Shown: positions 55,213-64,000, counted from the stretch's first letter. The stretch is DNA of 64,000 nucleotides from Paenibacillus lentus (GCF_003931855.1 NZ_CP034248.1:434001-498000), one strand, 5' to 3'. The notes: generated from the letters alone by a model not told the origin. Numbers and translations are program-made.

Positions 55213-55731
55213 TATCTCAAGTTATATCATTAAAAGCTTTTTTAAAGGATACTAACCAGCTCAGCGCCATTACCTTCCGATGGAACTAGTAAATAGAGCC
55301 TGTTACCGTCGTAACCAATCGTTTTATAGTTAAAGTTCCTAAAAGTTCTAGGGAATTCTTTAAGCGTCTCTCCATTCTGGTTTATAAGAAAGAATCTATT
55401 ATCCTCAGATTCCGTTAACACAAGCTTACGTTCAAAATACTCGGATTTCCAACTTGAATCCTGGGTGGAGAAACTGCGACTAACTTTGTGCTTTATTTCC
55501 CCTGTCTTTAGGTCGTATTTTGCATAAATGATATAATCAGAATCTATGTTAATTCCAAGTGGATGGCCGATTTGACTTGAAGAATTTACAATCATTTCAT
55601 TTCCTTCAACCCAAAAACTAGTGTTCACATTCCACTCAGCAGAGATTGTCATCGCCTTTTTGGTAGTTATATTTATTATTCTGTATAAGTCCTGTGTTTG
55701 AGTTGAATTATCTCCATTCAATTTAATAACT

Positions 55732-57183
55732 GAGCATTTTGCATAATTCCCTATTTGAGAATTGAATAGCAGAACCTAGACCTAGTTGGTGGTGCATTTT
55801 CAGCTAAATCCACTCGGTTTTCAAAAATGGGCAGACCTGCAGAATTTTCTGCGCATTCAAAATTTTAAGCAGCGACTTTTCTGTATTTCTGAGCCATTGC
55901 CAGGGCAGAAGCCAGCAATACAATTGCATTTAAATATTGGTGAGTTATGACTTTCTCTATGCCCCAAACATGCATGGCGTCTGCGGTCAAATAGGTTTTC
56001 ATTCGGGAGTTGCAGCGTTCTACACTCGTTCTTTCTTTGTAAAGTTCTTGCCAACGTTTCGTGTTCCGGTGCGGACTTGAATAACGGCGCAAATCGCTTT
56101 TTGTATCAACCTTGAGCACCATTCCATAGTTGGAAGATGAACAGGCTGCCATCCCCAGCGGACAATCCACCTTGCCGGTCGCATGGGGACACCGGAATTT
56201 CAGGTGATCGCCATCTACTCCCCAGTATGTCATGGCAAAACCCATGGAGCAGCAAGGTGTACCGTTAGATGTTATACCTGCAGGCGGTTCCTTCTCATTG
56301 CGAAGATTCATCGGGATAATCGCTTGCGCTTTGAGCTTCCGTGCCGCTTCATAGTTTTTAAGTTGGTCATACCCAGCATCAAACACAAAGAACTTCACTT
56401 TCGCATCGGCAGCCACTTGTTCCATAAGAGCGGGTGCCAGATCACCGTCATTGACATGAGCCGGTGTAACCGAGAGGGCCAGGGGCAGTTCGCTAGCGGT
56501 GTCGACAGCAAGATGAAGCTTATAGCCGAACCACTTGACCTTGTTACCAAAGGAGTCAAACTTCGCGCCCCAGTTGGCATTCCCCGTCAGCTCACTTTTG
56601 CGCTTCGGCTGTTTCTTCTCGTAGGCATGGATCGCTGCGCTGTCCATCGCCACGTGACTTCCATCGATGATTCCTTCCTGCTTACAGCGTGTGACGAGAT
56701 CCTCAAACAGACGTTTTGCCAATCCCTTATTCGTTAGCTCAGTGAAAACGCGGCTTAATGTGGCGATTGATGGAGCTTTTCGATCAAGCCTGAGTCCGCA
56801 TTGGTAACGGAAACGAAGATCCATATCCAGACGACGATGCAAGCCGCTAAATGTATCCATGTTCTCCAGTGGCGCTGCAAGCAATGCGCGAAGAATCCCT
56901 TGTCGGCAGTGCCCATCGGCACCTCGGGGTGAATGACTTCTCAAATCTTTAGCATAAGGTCGTAAGTCCAGGGCGCTGAAGAAGATAGGCAAACGTTCTT
57001 TAAATTCAAGTTTTTGAAGTTCTTCAAAGGAAAATAGACTTTCTTGTAGAATATACATAGTGACTTCTCCCCCTTGGGTTTTCTTGTTTTGTCACTTGAA
57101 AACTTCTCCAAGTTGGGGTGAAGTCCTTTTTTTATGTTTGAAAACCTTTGTCTAGCAAGGGCTCAGGTTAATGCAAAATGCTC
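55732..57183 (-). mobile_element. 1452-bp DDE insertion sequence, copy 3
   Basis: Same ends; AACT duplicated at 55728-55731 and 57184-57187. Inverted relative to copies 1 and 2. Confidence 0.93.
55865..57058 (-). CDS. IS5/IS1182-like DDE transposase (copy 3)
   Basis: One residue change (AKD for AKE near residue 38) from copy 1; intact. Confidence 0.92.
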   Translation of the reverse strand: MYILQESLFSFEELQKLEFKERLPIFFSALDLRPYAKDLRSHSPRGADGHCRQGILRALLAAPLENMDTFSGLHRRLDMDLRFRYQCGLRLDRKAPSIATLSRVFTELTNKGLAKRLFEDLVTRCKQEGIIDGSHVAMDSAAIHAYEKKQPKRKSELTGNANWGAKFDSFGNKVKWFGYKLHLAVDTASELPLALSVTPAHVNDGDLAPALMEQVAADAKVKFFVFDAGYDQLKNYEAARKLKAQAIIPMNLRNEKEPPAGITSNGTPCCSMGFAMTYWGVDGDHLKFRCPHATGKVDCPLGMAACSSSNYGMVLKVDTKSDLRRYSSPHRNTKRWQELYKERTSVERCNSRMKTYLTADAMHVWGIEKVITHQYLNAIVLLASALAMAQKYRKVAA

Positions 57184-57853
57184 AACTACATATGGTGTTT
57201 GTAGTTGTACATCTTTTATAATAGTATTTTCATATTTCTTATCCTCTGCCAAACTGTAAGGAAAAGTCGTTATTGGCTTTTTCCAAGGATATTCATAAAG
57301 AAGTACCTGGCTGCCATTAACAACAGCCAACTTTTCCTTTTCTTTATTTATTGCAGGCGCCCAGCTAATCTTTATGTTTTCCGTTAACTTTATACTAGGA
57401 AATACTTGCTCCGAAAGAATAGTTCCGTCAGCGGAAATTGTTATCTTTTTTAATTTGTTGTTTTCTGATGTAATAACGATAATTTTTAGGGGATTGATCA
57501 ATACTTGACTATCATAGACTACGGGAAATCTCTTGCTCCAAACTATTTGTTGAGTGCTCAAATTTATAACTTGAAGCTGGTTATTAACATGATCAACGAG
57601 TAGGGTTTGTGTCGAGGTTAGCGCGTAGGCTTTCGTGGACTCAGCAAGTAAAGTTTCTGAATATTTTGCAGCCGCTTCCGTAGTCTGATCCGTCGAGAAA
57701 AGTGCAAAAAGGAATATCATTGAAAACAACAGGCTCATTTTCTTCACGGGGAGCACCTCCATTGTTAAAAACACTCCCTTATTATACCATTTCCAGTCAA
57801 ACAAGGGCCTTTATTTATTCTTGAAGTGGATTACCCATAAATTGAATCATATT

Positions 57854-58396
57854 TCACTTTTCTTTAAATCTTCCCATAACAATAGTGCTATAAAATATAC
57901 CATCTGCAAGCAATTTGTCTTGTTTTAGTATACCTTCGACTTCAAATCCATGCTTTTTATATAGTTCTATCGCTTTGTGATTTGTCTCCAACACATTTAA
58001 TGTCATTTTTTTAATACCCACAGAATCAGCCCAAGATATAGACTCTTGTAATAGATTTTTTCCAATACTATATCCCCAAAATTCTTTTAATACGCATACT
58101 CCAAACTCCACTTTATGTAATAATCGCTTTAAATCTGTTCCTTCACACCGGGAATATCCCACAATTCGATTGTCAATTACTGCAACCAAAAATATACTTC
58201 TTAAACTATCTTTTTTTATAATTGTTTCCATACCTGCAGAATCAATATATGCCTCTCCTCTTTCTCTATCCATATTTTCTGTCTCTCCGTCAATCTGTAC
58301 TCGCAGTTTAGATAGAGTCCCTGCATCCTTAATTACTGCAGATCGAATAGAGTAACTCAATTCTTTCACATTAAAATCCTTTGGTTCAATGATCAC
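57854..58396 (-). CDS. GNAT acetyltransferase
   Basis: 180 residues: SYSIRSAVIKDAGTLSKLRV at the start, FLVAVIDNRIVGYSRCEG, the acetyl-CoA region VCVLKEFWGYSIGKNLLQES and LNVLETNHKAIELYKKHGFE. RimI/RimL-like general type; substrate unknown. It starts about 70 bases after an attC-like repeat. Confidence 0.88.
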   Translation of the reverse strand: MIIEPKDFNVKELSYSIRSAVIKDAGTLSKLRVQIDGETENMDRERGEAYIDSAGMETIIKKDSLRSIFLVAVIDNRIVGYSRCEGTDLKRLLHKVEFGVCVLKEFWGYSIGKNLLQESISWADSVGIKKMTLNVLETNHKAIELYKKHGFEVEGILKQDKLLADGIFYSTIVMGRFKEK

Positions 58397-58464
58397 TATA
58401 AATCCACCTTTAAAAGTGATTAAAATCTTTTTTCAGCCAATAAATAAAATGTTTTAGGAACTAC

Positions 58465-58610
58465 GTTTAACGTTCTTGTATCTACGACGCGACCCGACCT
58501 TAGATAATCCTATCTTAGGTCGGGTCGTCTGTTGTCTGAATATTCTTCTTTGCTCTCTTCATCTGATAACCAATGGGAAAGTGCCCCGCAGCGTAGGTAC
58601 ACTGTTATAC
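58465..58610 (-). repeat. attC-like repeat A (146 bp)
   Basis: On the minus strand it opens GTATAAC (58610) and closes GTTAAAC (58465). Inside is a strong hairpin, GACCCGACCTTAGATA with its complement (58491-58530 region). It begins 43 bases after the XRE stop and ends about 70 bases before the GNAT start. This layout is like integron cassette recombination sites, but the match to the attC consensus is imperfect. Confidence 0.5.
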
Positions 58611-58652
58611 GACGGAAGTCCTTCTCTGAGTATCCCACTCCGTTTATTGCTC

Positions 58653-58865
58653 TTAATTATCAGGTGTGTATTCAATTAAATCAGATAGCTGGCACCCAAA
58701 TGTATCGCACAGCTTAAATAATGTTTCTAACTTTGTCGTCTCAATATTTATTTCTTTATACAGTTTGTTAATCGAATTTCTGCTCAATCCTGATCTTTCC
58801 ATCAACTCTGTTATATCATCGATCCGGTGCTCTGCCATTAGGACTCTAATATTACACTTTATCAA
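58653..58865 (-). CDS. XRE-family small regulator
   Basis: 70 residues: MIKCNIRVLMAEHRIDDITE, LMERSGLSRNSINKLYKEI (HTH) and LETLFKLCDTFGCQLSDLIE, the YozG-type minimal Cro/C1 fold. It is divergent from the 59023 gene. Probably represses across the shared 157-base gap. Confidence 0.88.
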   Translation of the reverse strand: MIKCNIRVLMAEHRIDDITELMERSGLSRNSINKLYKEINIETTKLETLFKLCDTFGCQLSDLIEYTPDN

Positions 58866-58945
58866 AAGGAATCCCTCCTATGCTAATATATTATCTTTCA
58901 AAATCATTTTTTTCAATTATTAAGACTCATTATTTTCACCTTACG

Positions 58946-59007
58946 GAGTTAATAATTATCTTTGCAATTAACCCTACAATGATATATAATAACCTCATAG
59001 AGTTAAT
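58946..59007. promoter_or_regulatory. Possible XRE operator pair
   Basis: GAGTTAAT occurs at 58946-58953 and 59000-59007 between the divergent genes. Weak, by position. Confidence 0.3.
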
Positions 59008-59284
59008 TAGGGGGGAATAACATTGATTGAGTCCTTAGAAATTTTAGCCGATCCATTAATTCGCAATCGTATAAAGACACTATACTCAAATCCGGATCTC
59101 AAACAATTTTCTTCTGAATGCGACCAGTATCTAAAAATTATTCGAGAATCACTTCCCGATAACCTTCAACACACTTTATTTCTTTATGAGGATGCCCTAA
59201 CTTCATTACAAGCTGTTTTGGAAAGTAAAATATATCTACAAGGTTTTAAAGATGCACTATATCTTATTAATGAATTACATATTC

Positions 59285-60736
59285 GAGCATTTTGCATAAT
59301 TCCCTATTTGAGAATTGAATAGCAGAACCTAGACCTAGTTGGTGGTGCATTTTCAGCTAAATCCACTCGGTTTTCAAAAATGGGCAGACCTGCAGAATTT
59401 TCTGCGCATTCAAAATTTTAAGCAGTGACTTTTCTGTATTTCTGAGCCATTGCCAGGGCAGAAGCCAGCAATACAATTGCATTTAAATATTGGTGAGTTA
59501 TGACTTTCTCTATGCCCCAAACATGCATGGCGTCTGCGGTCAAATAGGTTTTCATTCGGGAGTTGCAGCGTTCTACACTCGTTCTTTCTTTGTAAAGTTC
59601 TTGCCAACGTTTCGTGTTCCGGTGCGGACTTGAATAACGGCGCAAATCGCTTTTTGTATCAACCTTGAGCACCATTCCATAGTTGGAAGATGAACAGGCT
59701 GCCATCCCCAGCGGACAATCCACCTTGCCGGTCGCATGGGGACACCGGAATTTCAGGTGATCGCCATCTACTCCCCAGTATGTCATGGCAAAACCCATGG
59801 AGCAGCAAGGTGTACCGTTAGATGTTATACCTGCAGGCGGTTCCTTCTCATTGCGAAGATTCATCGGGATAATCGCTTGCGCTTTGAGCTTCCGTGCCGC
59901 TTCATAGTTTTTAAGTTGGTCATACCCAGCATCAAACACAAAGAACTTCACTTTCGCATCGGCAGCCACTTGTTCCATAAGAGCGGGTGCCAGATCACCG
60001 TCATTGACATGAGCCGGTGTAACCGAGAGGGCCAGGGGCAGTTCGCTAGCGGTGTCGACAGCAAGATGAAGCTTATAGCCGAACCACTTGACCTTGTTAC
60101 CAAAGGAGTCAAACTTCGCGCCCCAGTTGGCATTCCCCGTCAGCTCACTTTTGCGCTTCGGCTGTTTCTTCTCGTAGGCATGGATCGCTGCGCTGTCCAT
60201 CGCCACGTGACTTCCATCGATGATTCCTTCCTGCTTACAGCGTGTGACGAGATCCTCAAACAGACGTTTTGCCAATCCCTTATTCGTTAGCTCAGTGAAA
60301 ACGCGGCTTAATGTGGCGATTGATGGAGCTTTTCGATCAAGCCTGAGTCCGCATTGGTAACGGAAACGAAGATCCATATCCAGACGACGATGCAAGCCAC
60401 TAAATGTATCCATGTTCTCCAGTGGCGCTGCAAGCAATGTGCGAAGGATCCCTTGTCGGCAGTGCCCTTCGGCACCTCGGGGTGAATGACTTCTCAATTC
60501 TTTAGCATATGGCCGTAAGTCCAGGGCGCTGAAGAAGATAGGCAAACGTTCTTTAAATTCAAGTTTTTGAAGTTCTTCAAAGGAAAATAGACTTTCTTGT
60601 AGAATATACATAGTGACTTCTCCCCCTTGGGTTTTCTTGTTTTGTCACTTGAAAACTTCTCCAAGTTGGGGTGAAGTCCTTTTTTTATGTTTGAAAACCT
60701 TTGTCTAGCAAGGGCTCAGGTTAATGCAAAATGCTC
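59285..60736 (-). mobile_element. 1452-bp DDE insertion sequence, copy 4
   Basis: Same ends; ATTC duplicated at 59281-59284 and 60737-60740. Confidence 0.93.
59418..60611 (-). CDS. IS5/IS1182-like DDE transposase (copy 4)
   Basis: Intact, with three residue changes from copy 1 (GAE for GAD, RTL for RAL, and VTA at the end). The most diverged of the four. Confidence 0.92.
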   Translation of the reverse strand: MYILQESLFSFEELQKLEFKERLPIFFSALDLRPYAKELRSHSPRGAEGHCRQGILRTLLAAPLENMDTFSGLHRRLDMDLRFRYQCGLRLDRKAPSIATLSRVFTELTNKGLAKRLFEDLVTRCKQEGIIDGSHVAMDSAAIHAYEKKQPKRKSELTGNANWGAKFDSFGNKVKWFGYKLHLAVDTASELPLALSVTPAHVNDGDLAPALMEQVAADAKVKFFVFDAGYDQLKNYEAARKLKAQAIIPMNLRNEKEPPAGITSNGTPCCSMGFAMTYWGVDGDHLKFRCPHATGKVDCPLGMAACSSSNYGMVLKVDTKSDLRRYSSPHRNTKRWQELYKERTSVERCNSRMKTYLTADAMHVWGIEKVITHQYLNAIVLLASALAMAQKYRKVTA

Positions 60737-60750
60737 ATTCAAATGAAATA

Positions 60751-60775
60751 AGGGCCAGCGGCCCTCTTCTTTTTT
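60751..60775 (+). terminator. Terminator of the 59023 gene
   Basis: AGGGCC-AGC-GGCCCT followed by CTTCTTTTTT, right after the restored stop codon. Confidence 0.8.
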
Positions 60776-60949
60776 CAGCTTATGTCTCAGCCATATAACG
60801 GTCTGGCACTCACGAACCTCGACTACCTTAACGCAGGTGGTGCAGGCTTATCACCTGATCTAATCTCTTCCGCAATTCCCCTTGCAATAGAGCTCTTAGG
60901 CCCCGATGCATAAAATCGATGTGACTTAAATCCCCGGGGTGGGAACAGT

Positions 60950-61525
60950 TCATTGATTACCAGGGATAACTTCCTGAAATTTGATTTCTTTTGTTTCAAT
61001 TTTCTGTCCCGCTTGATAATATTCAATCTCAATAAGTTCATGTTTAAAATCTACTTCATAATAAATTCCTAGCACGTATCTACACACGTGCTCTGGTAAG
61101 GTTTTTCCATCAAATGACCAAATATCATCATAACTATCCTTCGTCAAGGCAATTAATCTTAGCCTATCGCTATCCTTCTCTTCAGGCTTCCTATCAGACT
61201 TTTTCATTTCAATTGCTATCAAATTGTCCTGATTTATATTTTTTCCTCGACTATGAACAATGAGATCACAATTTATCTTTACCACTATGTCATTAGGGCC
61301 ATGAATAGTTTTTACATGTGTTTTAACTTTACCATTTTTGTTTCGATTGTATTCTACATCTACTTTATACTCTGAAAACTCTGTTTTTTGAATTATATTA
61401 TGTAGGTGTAGCATTAAAGCACCACAAAGAGTTCTCTCAGATACTTTAGATAATAATAAATCATGATCACTAGTAAGGAATTGTTTGTTTGCCTTTTCAA
61501 ATACTCCAATCAATCTCTCTATCAT
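60950..61525 (-). CDS. PD-(D/E)XK nuclease-like protein
   Basis: 191 residues: LTSDHDLLLSKVSERTLCGA at the start, then INCDLIVHSRG and NLIAIEMKKSDRKPEEKDSD, spaced as the D...ExK catalytic set of PD-(D/E)XK nucleases. Later YDDIWSFDGKTLPEHVCRYV. I know this as a recurring standalone family without an assigned role. It lies in a run of cargo genes beside a HEPN-type protein, so defence is possible. Confidence 0.62.
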   Translation of the reverse strand: MIERLIGVFEKANKQFLTSDHDLLLSKVSERTLCGALMLHLHNIIQKTEFSEYKVDVEYNRNKNGKVKTHVKTIHGPNDIVVKINCDLIVHSRGKNINQDNLIAIEMKKSDRKPEEKDSDRLRLIALTKDSYDDIWSFDGKTLPEHVCRYVLGIYYEVDFKHELIEIEYYQAGQKIETKEIKFQEVIPGNQ

Positions 61526-61565
61526 TTGACTTCTCCAAATATGTTAACTTTTCACAACAATTTCA

Positions 61566-61700
61566 GTTAACATGCTTTTATTTACTAGAAGCCCCGGCCT
61601 TAGATAGCTCTTTTCTTAAGATCGGCGGTTGGATGTCTGCGCTTCCTCCACGATTATACATCTGACAACTAAGGGCTAAAGCTCTGATGCGTGAATACGA
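61566..61700 (-). repeat. attC-like repeat B
   Basis: GTTAAC at 61566-61571, GGCCTTAGATAGCTCTTTTC with CTTAAGATCGGC in the middle, and CTGATGCGTGAATACG at the far end, in the same order as repeat A. About 40 bases before the nuclease-like start. Confidence 0.5.
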
Positions 61701-61715
61701 TTTAGCTGAAGTTAA

Positions 61716-61852
61716 TCACCAAATACTGTAAAAAAATATTTTATCTATCATCAAATCGTAATACTTGCCATTTAATTCTTCCAAGATTTCAGCTGTTAAT
61801 TTGTTGTACACATATGCTATTTTATGATTTTCCCCTTCTTCATATGTAATTC
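61716..61852 (-). pseudogene. Unrecognised gene fragment
   Basis: Minus strand reads GITYEEGENHKIAYVYNKLT and AEILEELNGKYYDLMIDKIF then stop, about 45 codons without a start. It ends 16 bases before repeat B. The gap from here to 62016 holds nothing else I can name. Confidence 0.35.
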
Positions 61853-62016
61853 CTCAATTCTATCTCTTGACTAATTCAACTAATGTTCTAGCCGCTTATT
61901 CGCTGAATAAGCTTCTTTGTTACTGAATCATCTTCACTGATTCCACTTATTTTCACTTCTGCAAATCGAGGGTGGTGAAGCGAAATTAGCCAAATTCATC
62001 TACTTCGTTGAGTTTG

Positions 62017-62901
62017 CTATATTGCATAATAATTTTTCATTATTTTCGCTGAAAAAAAATCTATAATCTCATCAGTTATATCAATGTATGAGTCTACTTT
62101 TTTATTATCTAATTGCACCTTCATATTTTCTGATAACTTTAATTGATGTACTATTTCTTCTCCAATGTTTTTTATGGCTTTTTTATTAAAATAGCCTTTA
62201 TTATGAATAATACAGTTCCGTTCTTCATTTAGTAATATTATATCTTTAAGCCATTTGAACTCATCTTTTGCATTTAAATGCTTTAGGAGATAGTTTACTT
62301 TATTTACAGCACCAGAAAGATTTTTGTCACTTAGCATCGCAGAATCAATAAAAAACTCTTTTAAATCAGTATCATTTTCAAATTCTAATAGTTGTTTATA
62401 ATTTACTTTAATGTTGACTTTACTAAGGAATTCGCTTAAATACATGCCTAATGCTTTTATCAATTCAGTAAGGTACTCATCTAATAAAGTATACGTATTA
62501 ATAAGACACATCTTATTATGAATATGAAGTTGCTTCATAAATTGATCTGCAATTAACGTCTCTATGAAAGAATCCCTTTCTTCCAACCTTTTCTCTAATT
62601 CTACTATTTTCGTAATCCACGGATATTTATTAATCAGATCCTCTTTATGAGAGTGTAATATATTATCCAAGTCATCAAGTGAAGCATTGCTTAAATAGAT
62701 CTCTATAATTTCATTTTGGATAGGAGTTAAATCTTTAAGATTTATCGTCCCGACTTTAGTATCTTGAGAAAAATTGGATCTATAGAATTTTAATAAATTA
62801 ATATCCGTAAGGAATTTATCTTTTAATTTAATAACTTCATGGTCAATTCCCCATTCGTAAAAGTCCCTACCCTTAAAAAATTTTCCTTTATAATTACTCA
62901 T
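62017..62901 (-). CDS. HEPN-like protein
   Basis: 294 residues, almost all helical. The second half contains LNEERNCIIHNKGYFNKK, where RNCIIH is the R-x4-H motif of HEPN ribonucleases, placed late in a helical bundle as expected. The N-terminal 100 residues are charged and may be a separate domain. HEPN proteins are often RNases of toxin-antitoxin or abortive-infection systems; no antitoxin partner is next to it. Flanked by attC-like repeats. Confidence 0.6.
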   Translation of the reverse strand: MSNYKGKFFKGRDFYEWGIDHEVIKLKDKFLTDINLLKFYRSNFSQDTKVGTINLKDLTPIQNEIIEIYLSNASLDDLDNILHSHKEDLINKYPWITKIVELEKRLEERDSFIETLIADQFMKQLHIHNKMCLINTYTLLDEYLTELIKALGMYLSEFLSKVNIKVNYKQLLEFENDTDLKEFFIDSAMLSDKNLSGAVNKVNYLLKHLNAKDEFKWLKDIILLNEERNCIIHNKGYFNKKAIKNIGEEIVHQLKLSENMKVQLDNKKVDSYIDITDEIIDFFSAKIMKNYYAI

Positions 62902-62924
62902 CTTTTCCTCCTGCCTCTATTTCG

Positions 62925-63060
62925 GTTAACATTAAGGTTTCACGAAACGAGCCAACCTTAGGTCATAGGCTGTAACATTTTGTCTTAACCTTCTTCCACG
63001 ATTATAATCTGAAAAAAAACCGAGGGAGCTGTAGCCCAGAAGCGTAATACATTGTTAGAC
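62925..63060 (-). repeat. attC-like repeat C (136 bp)
   Basis: On the minus strand it opens GTCTAAC (63060; a perfect RYYYAAC) and closes GTTAAC (62925). The inner CAACCTTAGG and CCACGATTATAATCTG blocks match repeats A and B. It ends 24 bases before the HEPN gene start. Confidence 0.5.
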
Positions 63061-63212
63061 GTAGTCTTCAACTTCTATGAAACACCTAGTAGTTCTTTAA
63101 AATATCGTTCTAATTCATCTCTAGCTGAAGGTATTTCCTATTTAGCCCCCAAATGAACTTGGACAGTACACCCCTTATTCCGATAGAATGAAATCAGTCG
63201 GAGGGGAACGCA

Positions 63213-63539
63213 ATGGAAAGAAAACGGTATGATCTGAACTTCAAGAAAAAGGTTGTATCCAAGGGGCATGAAATCGGCAATATGACGGCAGTAGCCAGGC
63301 AGCATGATCTTGATCCGAAGATGGTGCTGCGCTGGGCAAGAGAATTGAAACGCAAGGATCTTGACGAATTGGATGGCGATGCTTTGAAGCATGCTTCATT
63401 CGTTCCTACAGCCTCAGATTATGCAGCCTTGGAGAAGGAGCACGAGAAGCTTAAGAAGCTCTATGCAGAGCAGGCGCTAGAGAGGGAAATCCTCCGTGAC
63501 CTGTTAAAAAAAACGAACCCACACTTGCGGATAAAATAG
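63213..63539 (+). CDS. IS3-type transposase OrfA (copy 4)
   Basis: Same translation as the other three OrfA copies; A8 slippery run present. Confidence 0.92.
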   Translation: MERKRYDLNFKKKVVSKGHEIGNMTAVARQHDLDPKMVLRWARELKRKDLDELDGDALKHASFVPTASDYAALEKEHEKLKKLYAEQALEREILRDLLKKTNPHLRIK

Positions 63540-63559
63540 AAATTTCGCAGAAATACATC

Positions 63560-64000
63560 ATGCAGGGCTATTCAATCAGCCTTGTGCTGCGCATTCTGGA
63601 AGTGGAGCGTTCCACATATTATGCACATGTGAATCGCCCGAATCAGCAAACTGAGCGAATCCTCAGGAACGGTCGCTCCGCGCCTGGTTACTCATATACG
63701 CAAGACAACAAGCGAATTAGCGATGAGCAAATCTGTGAGTGGATCATGGAGCTGTTGGCCGATGAGTACACGTCTGTCTACGGATACCGCAAGCTGACAA
63801 AGATGCTGAGGCGCCAGCACCACCTTGTGATTAACAAGAAGAAAGTCTATCGGCTGTGCAAGAAAATGAATGTGCTTCGCCCTCAGCGGAAGCTCAAGGC
63901 CAAGCATCCGAAACGACTCGCAAATAACAAAGTCATTACCGCTTCCAATCAACTGTGGGAAACGGATATTAAGTATGGTTGGCTCGAAGGTGAACAGCGC
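63560..64000 (+). CDS. IS3-type transposase OrfB (copy 4), cut by window end
   Basis: The first 147 codons (from MQGYSISLVLRILEVE) match the other copies through ETDIKYGWLEGEQR. The rest lies outside the window. Confidence 0.9.
   Translation, partial: MQGYSISLVLRILEVERSTYYAHVNRPNQQTERILRNGRSAPGYSYTQDNKRISDEQICEWIMELLADEYTSVYGYRKLTKMLRRQHHLVINKKKVYRLCKKMNVLRPQRKLKAKHPKRLANNKVITASNQLWETDIKYGWLEGEQR

Larger units (their letters stand above)
55242..57747 (-). pseudogene. Secreted propeller-like protein gene split by an IS
   Basis: GTG start at 57747 with GGAGGTG upstream; signal peptide SLLFSMIFLFALFSTDQTTE. Strand repeats such as LLVDHVNNQLQVINLS, TQQIVWSKRFPVVYD and YKTIGYDGNRLYLLVPS suggest a PQQ/WD-like propeller. 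Removing the IS (55732-57183) and one AACT joins QTPYVV to IKLNGDNSTQ in frame (350 codons with stop). C-terminal scraps of relatives lie at 28952 and 53727. Confidence 0.72.
59023..60751 (+). pseudogene. Small protein gene cut near its end by an IS
   Basis: GGGGGG precedes the ATG. The 90-residue helical protein (ADPLIRNRIKTLYSNPDLKQ, LFLYEDALTSLQAVLESKIY) is interrupted four codons from its end. Removing the IS and one ATTC gives LHIQMK-stop in frame (91 codons). In the present state it ends with a few IS-encoded residues (AFCIIPYLRIE), so it may still work. It is paired with the divergent XRE regulator. Family not recognised. Confidence 0.65.
63138..64000 (+). mobile_element. IS3 element, copy 4 (cut by window end)
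   Basis: Begins CTATTTAGCCCCC and is opposite in orientation to the other three. It lies just beyond attC-like repeat C. Confidence 0.9.

Noticed and set aside
58465..58610. Reading the strong inner hairpin as a simple terminator
   Set aside because: No T-run follows on either strand, and the hairpin is embedded in a longer repeated block with conserved outer motifs.

Overview
The window looks like a chromosomal accessory region of a Paenibacillus-type Firmicute. The reasons are the low-to-moderate GC content, strong AGGAGG-type ribosome sites, a licT/bglP antitermination pair, stalk-domain (copper amine oxidase N-terminal) proteins, family-1 sugar-binding lipoproteins, and small DUF genes common in that group. 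The genus is inferred from style; no rRNA or housekeeping marker is present.

Layout: 1-3011 is a beta-glucoside PTS operon with two RAT/terminator switches. 3064-8690 holds small genes and remnants: an ECF sigma scrap, a clipped NUDIX gene, a lipoprotein, PadR with DUF2812, and an erythromycin-esterase-like lipoprotein. 10143-20110 mixes stalk-domain proteins, two broken sugar-binding lipoproteins and a BlaI / M56 pair whose protease gene is split by an IS. 20392-21010 is an aspartic-protease pair. 21132-28700 is an intact, tightly coupled seven-gene minus-strand operon: OleA-like ketoacyl synthase, ATP-grasp ligase, OleD-like reductase, MBL hydrolase, F390-synthetase-like ligase, GNAT-like acyltransferase and SDR. 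It looks like an undescribed lipid or small-molecule pathway. 31917-35060 is a secreted-protein gene split by an IS, plus a small membrane protein. 37217-44041 looks like a peptide system: a 47-residue Cys-containing precursor-like peptide, a subtilase, a MacB-type ABC exporter and pieces of LytTR response regulators. 44190-63060 resembles an array of small cargo genes (GNATs, DUF6933, RelE-type TA scraps, methyltransferase, XRE, HEPN, PD-(D/E)XK). Several are separated by related 136-160 bp structured repeats reminiscent of integron attC sites.

Mobile DNA dominates. There are four near-identical copies of a 1452-bp DDE element (GAGCATTTTGCAT ends; 4-bp target duplications on three copies), four of a 1433-bp IS3/IS150-type element (4-bp duplications on the three complete copies; the fourth runs off the end), one 2423-bp IS21 element with a 5-bp duplication, and one IS110-family element. 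Removing the IS plus one target duplication restores four reading frames exactly (M56 protease, secreted protein at 31917, propeller-like protein at 57747, small protein at 59023). This shows the insertions are recent. The copy at 42147 lacks a target duplication and joins halves of two different LytTR genes, so DNA has been lost there.

Other working parts are a probable type I toxin-antitoxin locus at 52265-52634, with decayed relatives, and several families of dispersed intergenic repeats that carry promoter or terminator signals.
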